The notes under the pieces: generated by a model
Told to the model about the DNA's origin: nothing
Databases searched by the model: none
The model's input: only the letters and a program-made list of their open reading frames with translations
Part shown: positions 18,113 through 26,623 of the stretch, piece after piece
Layout: each line of letters starts with the position of its first letter
How positions within the stretch are numbered: position 1 is the stretch's first letter
Source of the DNA: Micavibrio sp.
Lineage (GTDB): Bacteria; Pseudomonadota; Alphaproteobacteria; UBA9219
NCBI GenBank assembly: GCA_020718105.1
Contig: DYDA01000012.1
Coordinates: forward strand, 1 to 60,763
DNA: 60,763 nucleotides
Direction of reading: 5' to 3'
Program-made: the position numbers and the translations under genes

Positions 18113-19198
18113 TTAGCGCAGTTTCAAGGTGGACATGCCAATCAGCGCAAGGATACAGGCGATGATCCAAAAGCGGATCACAACGGTCGGCTCTGACCAG
18201 CCCAGCTTTTCAAAATGGTGATGAATGGGAGCCATTTTAAAGACGCGCTTGCCAGTTAACTTGAAGGCGGCTACCTGAATGATGACGGACACGGTTTCCA
18301 TCACAAACAGGCCGCCGATGATGGCCAACACAATTTCATGTTTGATGATAATAGCGATCACGCCGATAGAGCTGCCGAGCGCGAGAGAGCCTGTATCGCC
18401 CATGAACACCTGCGCGGGCGGCGTGTTGAACCACAGAAAGCCAAGACAGGCGCCGACCAAAGCGCCGCAAAAAACGGAAAGCTCGCCTGCGCCTGCCACG
18501 TGCGCGATTTGTAGGTAATTAGCGAAAACGATATTGCCGACAAGATAGGCGATCAGCCCAAAGCATAAGGCGACGATGAGAACGGGAACGGTGGCAAGGC
18601 CATCAAGGCCATCCGTAAGGTTCACGGCGTTGCTGGCCCCCACCATGACAAAGACGGCGAAAGCGATGAACAGGCTGCCCAAGGGCAACCACAAATCTTT
18701 GAAGAAAGGAATGGCAATATCGGTGATGTGGGTGCCTGTCGCTGTTTGCATGATGGCATAGGTTGCAAGGGCGGCAATCGCCACCTGAAGGCTAAGCCGC
18801 ACTTTGGCCGGAACGCCGTGGACGTTGCGTTTGGTGAGTTTTTGATAATCATCCAGAAAGCCGACCAGTCCAAAGCCCGCCGTCACGAACAGAACAATCC
18901 ATACATAGGCGTTTTTTAAATCGCCCCATAGTAGTGTGCTGACAATCACCGAGATAAGGATCATCAGCCCCCCCATGGTGGGCGTGCCGCGCTTTTTAAG
19001 GTGCGTTTCAGGGCCGTCATCGCGGATGGGTTGCCCCTCGCCTTGCTTGGCGCGAAGCCAGCGGATCAGGCGCGGGCCAAACACAAAGCAAAGGATCAAG
19101 GAGGTGAGTAGAGCGCCGCCCGTGCGAAACGTGATATAGCGAAAGAGATTGAACGCAATGAATTCCTGCGCGTAGGGAAAGAGAAGATAATAGAGCAT
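18113..19198 (-). CDS. mraY: Phospho-N-acetylmuramoyl-pentapeptide transferase MraY
   Basis: 361 residues with ten predicted membrane helices. Signatures: [11 protein letters not shown] (71-81), the catalytic Asp pair in [12 protein letters not shown] (115-124), [13 protein letters not shown], the metal/substrate motif [12 protein letters not shown], and the cytoplasmic histidine loop [22 protein letters not shown]. It transfers phospho-MurNAc-pentapeptide to undecaprenyl phosphate, making lipid I. It sits between murF (22-base gap) and ftsW. Its length and motifs are fully normal. Confidence 0.98.
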   Translation of the reverse strand: MLYYLLFPYAQEFIAFNLFRYITFRTGGALLTSLILCFVFGPRLIRWLRAKQGEGQPIRDDGPETHLKKRGTPTMGGLMILISVIVSTLLWGDLKNAYVWIVLFVTAGFGLVGFLDDYQKLTKRNVHGVPAKVRLSLQVAIAALATYAIMQTATGTHITDIAIPFFKDLWLPLGSLFIAFAVFVMVGASNAVNLTDGLDGLATVPVLIVALCFGLIAYLVGNIVFANYLQIAHVAGAGELSVFCGALVGACLGFLWFNTPPAQVFMGDTGSLALGSSIGVIAIIIKHEIVLAIIGGLFVMETVSVIIQVAAFKLTGKRVFKMAPIHHHFEKLGWSEPTVVIRFWIIACILALIGMSTLKLR

Positions 19199-19220
19199 GG
19201 TGCGTTAAGGCCTTTTCTGC

Positions 19221-20645
19221 TTAACTTGCTAATTGATGAGGCTGTGCGGACAGGGCGCTTAGCGCCGCAACGATGGTTTCCATATGCATGCTGTGTGAGC
19301 CTTTGACCATGATGGCATCGCCCGTATGAACGGTTGCTGCCACAAGCGGCGCAAGAGCCGCGCTTTCCGCCGTCCAGCTTCCGCGCATAGAGGCGGGGAG
19401 TGTGTCAAAAAGATGTGCCATCATCTCGCCGCAGCAAAAGACTTGATCAATGCGGCTTTCAAGAAGCGAGGCCATCAGGTCGCGATGAAGCTCACTGGAC
19501 GTTGCGCCCAGTTCTTTCATATCGCCCAAAACGGCGATACGGCGGCCTTGATTCATGACGGGTGTTTGCCCCAGCGTTGCAATGGCAGCATGCGTTGAGG
19601 CAGGACTAGCGTTAAAGCTTTCATCGATGAGCGTGAAAGAGTCTTTGCCAGCAAGGGTAACGCGTTGTCGCGTGCCTCGTCCTTGGGGAGGGCGATAGCC
19701 TGCCAGCGCTTCGGCGCAAGTGGTCAAATCGGCGTCAAGCGCGGCGCAAGACAAAAGGCAGCCTAGCGCGTTAAAGGCCAAATGCATCCCCGGTGTGCCA
19801 ACGCGATAGGTGATTTTTTGATCCAGAATGATGGCTTCAACCGTTGTGCCTTCGCTGTCGGGGGCCAAGGCCAGAAGCCGCGCATCGCTTTTAGGGTCTT
19901 GGCCAAAACTGAGAACCTGGTGCAGGCCTTGCGTGCGCGCAGCGGCAAGCAATCGGCCGAAATAGGCGTTATCGCGGTTTAAAACGGCAATGCCGCTTGG
20001 ATCCATCCCTAAAAAGATTTCGGCTTTGGCATCGGCAATGGCCTCGACGGACGCAAAGTGTTCTAAGTGGACGGCCTCAATGGTGGTGATGAGGGCAAGA
20101 TGAGGTTTGACATCGCGTGTCAGTACCGCCAACTCGTTCGCATGGTTCATGCCAAGCTCAACAATGCCATACTTGGCCGAGGCGGGAAGCCGCGCCAGTG
20201 TCAAGGGAACGCCCCAGTGATTATTCAAACTGCCTTCGTTGGCATAGGTATCGTTCACCGCGCCCAGCATGAGGCGCAGTTGTTCCTTGCTGCTGGTTTT
20301 GCCGACAGAGCCTGTGACGGCCACAATCTTGGCGTTAGAGCGACAGCGACCCACGCGTCCCAAATCTTGCAGCGCGGTAAGGGTATCTTCAACGAAAAGA
20401 AGCGGCGCGCCTGCCGCGACTTGGGGAGGCTGATGATCCACAATGGCGGCGGCTGCGCCGCGTTCCATGGCGGCATGAACATAGGCGTGCCCGTTATAGG
20501 CATCGCCTTTGATGGCCACGAATAGCTCACCCTTTTGCAAGGTGCGGCTATCGATGCTGACGCCGCTTGCGACCCAGTCTTGCGTGTGAAGACTTTGACC
20601 GCGCACCGCGCATAAAACTTCTTCGGCTGTCCAAGAAACGTTCAT
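19221..20645 (-). CDS. murF: UDP-MurNAc-tripeptide--D-alanyl-D-alanine ligase MurF
   Basis: 474 residues. The N-terminal MurE/MurF domain has SGVSIDSRTLQKGELFVAIKGD. The ATP loop is AVTGSVGKTSSKEQLR (109-124). ELGMNHANEL and an IDESFNASPAS segment are typical of MurF, and the C-terminal domain contains VLGDMKELG. It adds D-Ala-D-Ala, the ddl product, to complete the pentapeptide. Its start overlaps the murE stop by 4 bases, so the two ligases are translated together. Confidence 0.97.
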   Translation of the reverse strand: MNVSWTAEEVLCAVRGQSLHTQDWVASGVSIDSRTLQKGELFVAIKGDAYNGHAYVHAAMERGAAAAIVDHQPPQVAAGAPLLFVEDTLTALQDLGRVGRCRSNAKIVAVTGSVGKTSSKEQLRLMLGAVNDTYANEGSLNNHWGVPLTLARLPASAKYGIVELGMNHANELAVLTRDVKPHLALITTIEAVHLEHFASVEAIADAKAEIFLGMDPSGIAVLNRDNAYFGRLLAAARTQGLHQVLSFGQDPKSDARLLALAPDSEGTTVEAIILDQKITYRVGTPGMHLAFNALGCLLSCAALDADLTTCAEALAGYRPPQGRGTRQRVTLAGKDSFTLIDESFNASPASTHAAIATLGQTPVMNQGRRIAVLGDMKELGATSSELHRDLMASLLESRIDQVFCCGEMMAHLFDTLPASMRGSWTAESAALAPLVAATVHTGDAIMVKGSHSMHMETIVAALSALSAQPHQLAS

Positions 20646-22117
20646 AACCCGCTTAAAACCTTTCGCGCTTCGTCGGCATCGTTAAAGGGAAGCACTTGAT
20701 CACCGACGATCTGCCCTTCCTCATGTCCTTTTCCAGCGATAACCAAGACATCGCCTTCTTTCAATGATTCGATTCCTTCTTTGATCGCTTCGGCGCGGTT
20801 GCCTCTTTCTTTTAACTGAGGACTGGCCGTGCAGGCGGCTAGAATCTCTTGTCTTATGGTCTCGGCTTTTTCATGGCGCGGGTTGTCATCGGTCACGATC
20901 ACATCATCAGCCAAGCGTTGTGCGATGCCTCCCATAAGCGGGCGTTTCCCTTTGTCGCGATTCCCGCCGCAGCCAAACACAACGCGCAGTTTAGCGCCGC
21001 TTTGAGCCGCAACATGAGGGCGAAGAGCCGTTAGGACATTTTCTAACGCGGCGGGTTTGTGGGCATAATCAACAAAAACCGTACCACCCGAAGGGGTTGT
21101 TCCGATTTTTTCAAGACGGCCTGCCACGCCTGCCAAGTGCTCCATAGCGTTCACCATGGTTTCTTGATCTTCACCGCTGGCGATTGCAAGGGTCAAGGCG
21201 CATAAGCTGTTCCATATTTGAAACTCACCGATGAGGGGGAGTGTGATTTCATAGGGCTTGCCCAAAAGTTCAAAGCGCAGGCGCTGGCCCCCCGTTTCTG
21301 GCGCGTTGGCTTTGAGAAGCAGGTGACAACCGCTTCGTCCAAAGCACATGACTTTGATCCCGCGTGTTTCGCAAGCGGCCTTCACATCGGCAAACTCTGG
21401 CGCATCGGCGTTAAGGACGGCTGTGCCGTCCTTTGCCAGCAGCGTTGTGAAAAGACGAAGCTTGGCGGCGAAGTAATCATCCATCGTTTTGTGATAGTCC
21501 AGATGATCGCGGGACAGGTTGGTGAAAGCGGCCAGTGAAATCTTGACGTGATCCAGCCGGTTCAGCTCAATCCCGTGGCTAGACGCTTCCATTGCTACAT
21601 GGGTCACGCCTTGCGCGGCGATCTCGTCTAGCGTTTTGTGGAGTGTTATGGGGTCAGGTGTGGTCAGTGAGCCATAACGCTTGATTTGCGGCGCAATCAG
21701 CCCCAGCGTGCCAAGACTGGCGGCCTGCTTGCCGCCTTGCGTCCACAGGTCGCGTGTGAATTGTACGGTTGAGGTTTTGCCGCTGGTTCCAGTCACGGCA
21801 GCAATCATAGAGGGCTGACGTGGATAGAACGTGGCCGCGATGGCGGTCAAAGCGGCGCGTGCATCGGGAACGGTGACGTAAGAAATGTCGGGTGGCAGTG
21901 TGGTAAGCTCTGTCCCGTCTTCTAGCAAAACAGCGACGGCGCCTTTGGCAACGGCGTCGTGGATAAAGGCGCGCCCATCGGCGGCCAATCCTGAAACAGC
22001 CACAAAAAGAGAGCCTCTTTCGATGGTGCGCGAGTCCGCGTTGATGCCGTTGATCGTGGCGTCAGGCCCCTGTAATTTTGCGCCCTTAATGGGCGCGATT
22101 AGATTCGACAGCCGCAT
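20642..22117 (-). CDS. murE: UDP-MurNAc-tripeptide synthetase MurE (meso-DAP type)
   Basis: About 491 residues from the ATG at 22117. ATGs at 22123 and 22132 and a TTG at 22138 are also in frame; none has a strong Shine-Dalgarno site, and all overlap the 3' end of ftsI. The ATP loop is VTGTSGKTSTVQF, MEASSHGIELNRLDH binds nucleotide, and the specificity motif VTDDNPRHEKAETI contains DNPR, which in the family selects meso-diaminopimelate over lysine. This supports a Gram-negative DAP-type wall. Confidence 0.97.
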   Translation of the reverse strand: MRLSNLIAPIKGAKLQGPDATINGINADSRTIERGSLFVAVSGLAADGRAFIHDAVAKGAVAVLLEDGTELTTLPPDISYVTVPDARAALTAIAATFYPRQPSMIAAVTGTSGKTSTVQFTRDLWTQGGKQAASLGTLGLIAPQIKRYGSLTTPDPITLHKTLDEIAAQGVTHVAMEASSHGIELNRLDHVKISLAAFTNLSRDHLDYHKTMDDYFAAKLRLFTTLLAKDGTAVLNADAPEFADVKAACETRGIKVMCFGRSGCHLLLKANAPETGGQRLRFELLGKPYEITLPLIGEFQIWNSLCALTLAIASGEDQETMVNAMEHLAGVAGRLEKIGTTPSGGTVFVDYAHKPAALENVLTALRPHVAAQSGAKLRVVFGCGGNRDKGKRPLMGGIAQRLADDVIVTDDNPRHEKAETIRQEILAACTASPQLKERGNRAEAIKEGIESLKEGDVLVIAGKGHEEGQIVGDQVLPFNDADEARKVLSGL

Positions 22118-23933
22118 AGTCATCCGCTTCATCGTCAAGGTTGAGGCTTTCTATAACATCAGATCCTAAGGGACGCAGCAGTTGCTTCTCCGTGGCGGCC
22201 ATGACATCGGCATCAACAGGGGGCATATCCAGCAAGGGACCAATTTGACTTACGACATTACCGATCACGGGCGCAGCCGTCCAGCCGCCTGTCGCAAAGC
22301 CATAGGTTTTTGCATTGCCTTTAGGGTCATCCAAAAGGGCAAAAACGATATAGCGTGGGGCAGAGGCTGGGAAAACGCCCAAAAACGACGACATACGAGC
22401 ATTTTGGCTGTAGTGTTTGCCTGTAATTTTATCGGCTGTGCCTGTCTTGCCGCCGACGAGATAACCGGCTACTTCAGCCTTTTTGGCCGTGCCATGTTTG
22501 ACGACAAGGCGCATCAGGGCGCGCATTTGCGCCGAGGTTTTCTCGGAAATCACGCGAATCGATCCGTTTTCCTGTGTGGCTTTGTCGGTGGATCCTTTGA
22601 TGAGGGTAGGGCGCACCAAAAGGCCGCCGTTCAGCAAAGAGGCGGCGGCAGAGCAAAGCTGCACCGCATTGACCGCAAGACCGTGGCCAAAGGCGATGGT
22701 CATGGTGGCCGTGTCGCGCCAGTTGGCAGCGGAGGGAACCAGCGGCGCGCCAACCTCTGGTAATTCTAAAGGTGTTTTATTGGTCAGGCCAAGGCGAGCA
22801 AGGAAGGCGCGTTGCTGCGTTGTTCCTATCTTGCTGGCCATTCGCGCCGAGCCGATGTTTGAGGATTCCATGAATATCTCGGCGACGTTCATCCAATGTT
22901 TAGCGGGATGAAAATCGCGGATGGTCTTGCTGCCGACCACGATGGGTTGTGTTGTGTCAAAGCGCTCGCCCACTTTGATGAAGCCAGAGTCAAGCGCCAT
23001 GGCGGTGTTGAAGCTTTTAAAGGTTGATCCCATTTCATAGACGCCTAGCGTGGCGCGGTTAAACTTGGAATCATCGCTGGCCGCGCCCGCGCTTTGAGGA
23101 TTGAAATCAGGCAGGGAGACCAGCGCCAGAATCTCGCCGTTGCTCACATCCATGATGATCCCCGCGCCGCCGATCGCTTTATAAGTATCGATGGCTTGCG
23201 ACAATTCACGATGGAGAACCGTTTGAAGGCGAATATCCAGCGTCGTGATCAATGGCTCGTCTTGCTTTTGAAGGCGCTCGTTCTGGCTTTTTTCCAGTCC
23301 CGCGATGCCTTCGTTATCCGTATCCGTATAGCCCAGAACGTGAGACGTGATCGCGCCTGCGGGATAGATGCGGCTTTCGTCAGGGATAAACTCTAAGCCC
23401 GCGATTCCCATTTTGTTGATTTCATAATACTGGCGCGGCGTCAGGTGGCGCCAAAGAGTGATAAAGCGTTTGGCGGTCTGAAGCTCTTGTGTCAACGCGG
23501 CGATGTTCAACGTGGGCAAAACGGTTTGAAGTTTTTTGGCCGCGTCTTGGGCGTCAAGGATTTTACGCGCATCGGCCATCAGCATCATGGTTGGCAACGA
23601 CGTTGCCAAAACCGTTCCGTTGCGATCCGTCATGTCTGAACGCGCTGTGACGGAACCTGTTCCCGATGCAGCGTGAAGAGGCTGCGCTTCTGCTGGTTCA
23701 TGGCCAAGGCTTAAAAGAGCCAAACGGCCTGAAACCAGAACGAAAAAAAGGAAAAAGGATAAAAAGACAAGGCCAAGACGGGCAGAGGCCAAAGTGAGCG
23801 CGTATTCAGAAGGCGAAGAGGGCGAGCGCGTTTTTTTTGTATCTGTGTGCGCCTTTAAGCCGCTGAATAAACCGGGAAGCGATGGTTGGTTTGTGCTAGA
23901 GCGGCGGCGACCATGCTCGCGCCACGATCTCAT
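22086..23933 (-). CDS. ftsI: Peptidoglycan transpeptidase FtsI (penicillin-binding protein 3)
   Basis: 615 residues. A basic, Ser/Thr-rich cytoplasmic tail of about 50 residues precedes one membrane helix (52-75). The pedestal/dimerisation domain includes RSDMTDRNGTVLATS and SRIYPAGAITSHVLGYT. The transpeptidase domain has STFK at 303-306 (catalytic Ser303), SSN at 357-359 and KTGT at 496-499, a complete class B PBP set. It cross-links septal peptidoglycan with FtsW. The start overlaps the ftsL-like gene's stop by 4 bases. It is the target class for beta-lactams such as aztreonam. Confidence 0.97.
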   Translation of the reverse strand: MRSWREHGRRRSSTNQPSLPGLFSGLKAHTDTKKTRSPSSPSEYALTLASARLGLVFLSFFLFFVLVSGRLALLSLGHEPAEAQPLHAASGTGSVTARSDMTDRNGTVLATSLPTMMLMADARKILDAQDAAKKLQTVLPTLNIAALTQELQTAKRFITLWRHLTPRQYYEINKMGIAGLEFIPDESRIYPAGAITSHVLGYTDTDNEGIAGLEKSQNERLQKQDEPLITTLDIRLQTVLHRELSQAIDTYKAIGGAGIIMDVSNGEILALVSLPDFNPQSAGAASDDSKFNRATLGVYEMGSTFKSFNTAMALDSGFIKVGERFDTTQPIVVGSKTIRDFHPAKHWMNVAEIFMESSNIGSARMASKIGTTQQRAFLARLGLTNKTPLELPEVGAPLVPSAANWRDTATMTIAFGHGLAVNAVQLCSAAASLLNGGLLVRPTLIKGSTDKATQENGSIRVISEKTSAQMRALMRLVVKHGTAKKAEVAGYLVGGKTGTADKITGKHYSQNARMSSFLGVFPASAPRYIVFALLDDPKGNAKTYGFATGGWTAAPVIGNVVSQIGPLLDMPPVDADVMAATEKQLLRPLGSDVIESLNLDDEADDYAAVESNRAH

Positions 23934-24451
23934 GGCGCATCGCCGGAATTGGCCAGTGTGTACGTTTGATTTTTAGGCCAATGAAATTCCGCCGTTTCAT
24001 GCGCTAAAGGCTCCGCGCTTGCCGTCTTTTGAATGATCATGCGCGTGTTGAGACGATTTTTTTCGTCGCTTGTCGCCTTGGGGTTATGCGCGGCAGGATG
24101 TTGTTTGTTCGAAGACGCGAGGCGGTCTGTTTGTGTCGCTGCCGCTGTCTCTATGGTTTCATTGTGGGTAGGCAACAGCGTGGCCACTTTGCTTAATTTG
24201 GCAATTTGCGAAGGCGTTGTTGGTTGCAGTGAAAGATATTTGCGCGCGGCGACTTCAAGGCGAGCAGGGTTGGCCAGAAAAACCCATTCGGCTTTTAGAA
24301 TATGCAAAGAACGCTGTTCTGCTTTGATTTGCGCATTGATTTCCTTCAGCTGCCGCGTGTTGTGCTCAACTTGATAGCTTGTGTGATAAAGGCCCAAGCT
24401 GACAAAGAGGGTCAGTGAGAACCAAAAAAGGATAGTCGATGCGCGTGTCAT
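23930..24451 (-). CDS. ftsL: FtsL-like cell division protein
   Basis: 173 residues. One N-terminal membrane helix (STILFWFSLTLFVSLGLYHTSYQV) leads directly into a leucine/heptad-rich coiled coil (NTRQLKEINAQIKAEQRSLHIL) and a short conserved stretch around EWVFLANPARLEVAARKYLSLQP, which is the FtsL pattern. The C-terminal 70 residues are low complexity, longer than in E. coli FtsL (about 120 residues) but common in alphaproteobacteria. It forms the FtsQ-FtsB-FtsL complex. It overlaps rsmH and ftsI by 4 bases on each side. The call rests on topology plus position. Confidence 0.88.
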   Translation of the reverse strand: MTRASTILFWFSLTLFVSLGLYHTSYQVEHNTRQLKEINAQIKAEQRSLHILKAEWVFLANPARLEVAARKYLSLQPTTPSQIAKLSKVATLLPTHNETIETAAATQTDRLASSNKQHPAAHNPKATSDEKNRLNTRMIIQKTASAEPLAHETAEFHWPKNQTYTLANSGDAP

Positions 24452-25407
24452 GCGGCAGTCTCCGTTGGGATCGATGGAATTGTTTTTTCAGCGATCCGCA
24501 ACCGTGCGGAACGCGATCTTGGATTCGCGTCGATCTCGGTTGGGGATGGTACTTGTGGTTTGCGTGTGATCAAGAGAAAAGAAGTCTTGACACCTTTTTC
24601 GTTGGGAGGCTCGTGGCGCGAGGCGCGGGGCGCTGACTCGCTGCGTGTGCGCATAAACTCTTTGACGCAACGATCCTCTAGTGAATGGAACGACACGACG
24701 GCCAGCCGTCCTTGCGGTTTTAAAAGCTGCTCTGCTGCGGCAAGGCCGCGCTCTAACTCGCCCATTTCGTCATTGACGGCGATGCGCAGCGCTTGAAACG
24801 TGCGCGTGGCGGGATCAACACCGTCTTTGGAACGTGGCACAACATCGCGGATCAGCGCGGCCAGCTGCGTTGTGCGCGTGATGGGTTTTTCTTTGCGCGC
24901 TTCGATGATGCGCTTAGCCACGCGACGAGAAAAACGCTCATCGCCATAGGTGTAGATAAGATTGGCCAGCGCACTCTCGCTGGTTTCGTTGACAAGATCG
25001 GCGGCGCTTGAGCCTGTTTGGCTCATGCGCATGTCAAGCGGGCCGTCTTGCTGAAAGGAAAAGCCGCGCTCCGCTTCATCCAGTTGAGGCGAAGAGACTC
25101 CTAGATCAAGGGTCACGCCGTCCACGGCCATAATGTTTTTTTGATCCAGCATTTCTTTCATTGCGCCGAAGGTTCCTTGAAGGAGCGTTAAGCGCGGCGC
25201 AAAGGCGGCCACCATTTCTTGCCCCGCCGCGATGGCGTCGGGATCGCGGTCAATGCCGATGACGTTTGTTTGCGTGCGCTCAAGGATCGCGCGGCTATAG
25301 CCGCCACGGCCAAAGGTGCCGTCGATATAGATACCGCCTTCGCGAGGCGCAAGCGCCTCAACAACTTCGCTGAGCATCACGGGGATATGGGATTGCGGCG
25401 TTGTCAT
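24448..25407 (-). CDS. rsmH: 16S rRNA (cytosine-1402-N4) methyltransferase RsmH
   Basis: 319 residues. The signature HIPVMLSEVVEAL starts at residue 7. The SAM-binding GTFGRGGYSRAIL and the family-specific GVTLDLGVSSPQLDEAERGFSFQQDGPLDMRM follow, then the insertion domain, and VVSFHSLEDRCVKEFM near the C-terminus. It methylates C1402 in the ribosomal P site. The ATG at 25407 is 4 bases after the mraZ stop with a GGGAG site upstream. It is second in the dcw operon as in most bacteria. Confidence 0.98.
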   Translation of the reverse strand: MTTPQSHIPVMLSEVVEALAPREGGIYIDGTFGRGGYSRAILERTQTNVIGIDRDPDAIAAGQEMVAAFAPRLTLLQGTFGAMKEMLDQKNIMAVDGVTLDLGVSSPQLDEAERGFSFQQDGPLDMRMSQTGSSAADLVNETSESALANLIYTYGDERFSRRVAKRIIEARKEKPITRTTQLAALIRDVVPRSKDGVDPATRTFQALRIAVNDEMGELERGLAAAEQLLKPQGRLAVVSFHSLEDRCVKEFMRTRSESAPRASRHEPPNEKGVKTSFLLITRKPQVPSPTEIDANPRSRSARLRIAEKTIPSIPTETAA

Positions 25408-25410
25408 GGG

Positions 25411-25890
25411 TTAAACGCTCCCTTCCATTTTAAGGGAAGCGGCAGCGATAATTTTGCTCAGTGATAAATCTTTGGCTCTTGCGGCGCTGCGTGTGGCGGC
25501 ATCGTGCGCGGCAAATTTTTCGGGGCTCCATAGCTGAAAAGTTTTGCGGCGTCCGACAAAAACGACTTCATCCGTGATCGATGCGGCCTCAGTCAGCGCT
25601 TGGGGCAGGGACACGCGCCCTTCGCTATCGAAAGGAACCTGATGCGAGCCGCCGAAGATGGTGGTTTCGATCAGCTCATAGGCTTCGGGTGGCAAATCGA
25701 GTTTATCAAGGCTCTGGCTGAGCAGTTCAAGATGCGCGATAGAGCACCCATCCAGCGCATCGTATTGTAAAGAACGGAAGACAACGATGCCTGTCGCATC
25801 GGGTCCCAAAACAGCGCGGAAGGAGGCCGGAACCGACACGCGTCCCTTCTTGTCAACCCTATTGACAAAACTGGAAAGGAACACGGCCAT
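25411..25890 (-). CDS. mraZ: Transcriptional regulator MraZ
   Basis: 159 residues starting at the ATG at 25890 (MAVFLSSF..., the usual MraZ N-terminus, with AGAGG 5 bases upstream); a frame from 25908 is less likely. It has two SpoVT/AbrB-like half-domains, NRVDKKGRVSVPASFRAVL and VPFDSEGRVSLPQALTEAA, each carrying the conserved DxxGRxxxP pattern. In E. coli MraZ represses its own dcw operon by binding TGGGN repeats. A run of five such boxes lies at 25975-26019, so autoregulation of the operon is strongly implied. Confidence 0.97.
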   Translation of the reverse strand: MAVFLSSFVNRVDKKGRVSVPASFRAVLGPDATGIVVFRSLQYDALDGCSIAHLELLSQSLDKLDLPPEAYELIETTIFGGSHQVPFDSEGRVSLPQALTEAASITDEVVFVGRRKTFQLWSPEKFAAHDAATRSAARAKDLSLSKIIAAASLKMEGSV

Positions 25891-25974
25891 AAAAGCCTCT
25901 ACAATCAAAGGGTTGGTAAAATTTCATACCGTTCTTTTCGTCGCATGATGTCGCGCCGCACAAAACAGCATGTT

Positions 25975-26019
25975 TGGGTATATATGGGATAGCATGGGTC
26001 GCTATGGGAAATCAAGGGA
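25975..26019 (+). promoter_or_regulatory. MraZ operator: five GGG boxes with 10-bp period
   Basis: GGG trinucleotides start at 25976, 25986, 25996, 26006 and 26016, exactly 10 bases apart. Four are TGGG followed by A or T; the fifth is AGGG. The 5-base spacers (ATATA, TAGCA, CGCTA, AATCA) are unrelated to each other. This is the TGGGN-N5 direct-repeat pattern known for MraZ. It sits 85-130 bases upstream of the mraZ start. A possible promoter on the minus strand, TTGATT then CTATCC 17 bases later, runs through the boxes, so MraZ binding would block it. The boxes read on the strand opposite to mraZ transcription. The rest of the gap, 26020-26331, shows nothing I recognise. Confidence 0.85.
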
Positions 26020-26353
26020 TTATGTGATAAAAATGTATTAATTCTGTGAAAAAAATAGTTACTAAACAGGAATGACAAAGGATTGATCTTCGTTAGTTTG
26101 TCAGGATGAAGTAAACAAAGAGTGAACCATCGTTCTGTTCTTTGTTTGTTCTTGTTTTTGTGGCTGGCCTTGCGCGGGGAAAGAGCGTGCGGTTTGCCCC
26201 TTTTTTCCGCCCGTTTTGAGTTCCTAAAAAAACCAATAGAATCAACGAATCGAGCCTTTTTCGAGGCCGTACGTCGAGCAGAAGGCTACTAAGAGACGCT
26301 TTTGAGTCTGTTTGTACCGGATTAACCATTTATGTCCATGAAATATAACGATT

Positions 26354-26590
26354 TTGTCAAAATCGAAGACCCCATGCATCCCCTTGAAAACAAACACTTT
26401 TCTGAATCATCTTTTTGCGGAAGCTAATTCGGGCGAAGTTTTGGGGATCGCCGTTCTTTCTTCTCTTATCATTCCTCTTTATGCTGCCCATGGCTTTTCA
26501 GGTAAAAACGTGGCACAAGGCCATGAAGATAAGGCGATGCCGCCCTCAACGAGACAGGAGGCTCCATGCGCTTCTTGTCACATGCGATAG
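26354..26590 (+). CDS. Possible small membrane/secreted protein with C-terminal CxxCH (doubtful)
   Basis: A 78-residue frame from a TTG. It has a hydrophobic stretch GIAVLSSLIIPLYAAHGFS (about residues 31-49) and ends in APCASCHMR, which contains a CxxCH heme-attachment-type motif. Codon choice in the second half resembles neighbouring genes. Against it: no Shine-Dalgarno site, a TTG start, and a competing overlapping frame from 26415 with an equally convincing signal-peptide-like N-terminus (RKLIRAKFWGSPFFLLLSF). A perfect palindrome CGATTTTGTCAAAATCG (26349-26365) covers the start. It may be a frameshifted remnant or a real small gene. Confidence 0.25.
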   Translation: MSKSKTPCIPLKTNTFLNHLFAEANSGEVLGIAVLSSLIIPLYAAHGFSGKNVAQGHEDKAMPPSTRQEAPCASCHMR

Positions 26591-26623
26591 CCAAGAAAAG
26601 CGTCTTAGCCGAATAGGAAAAAC

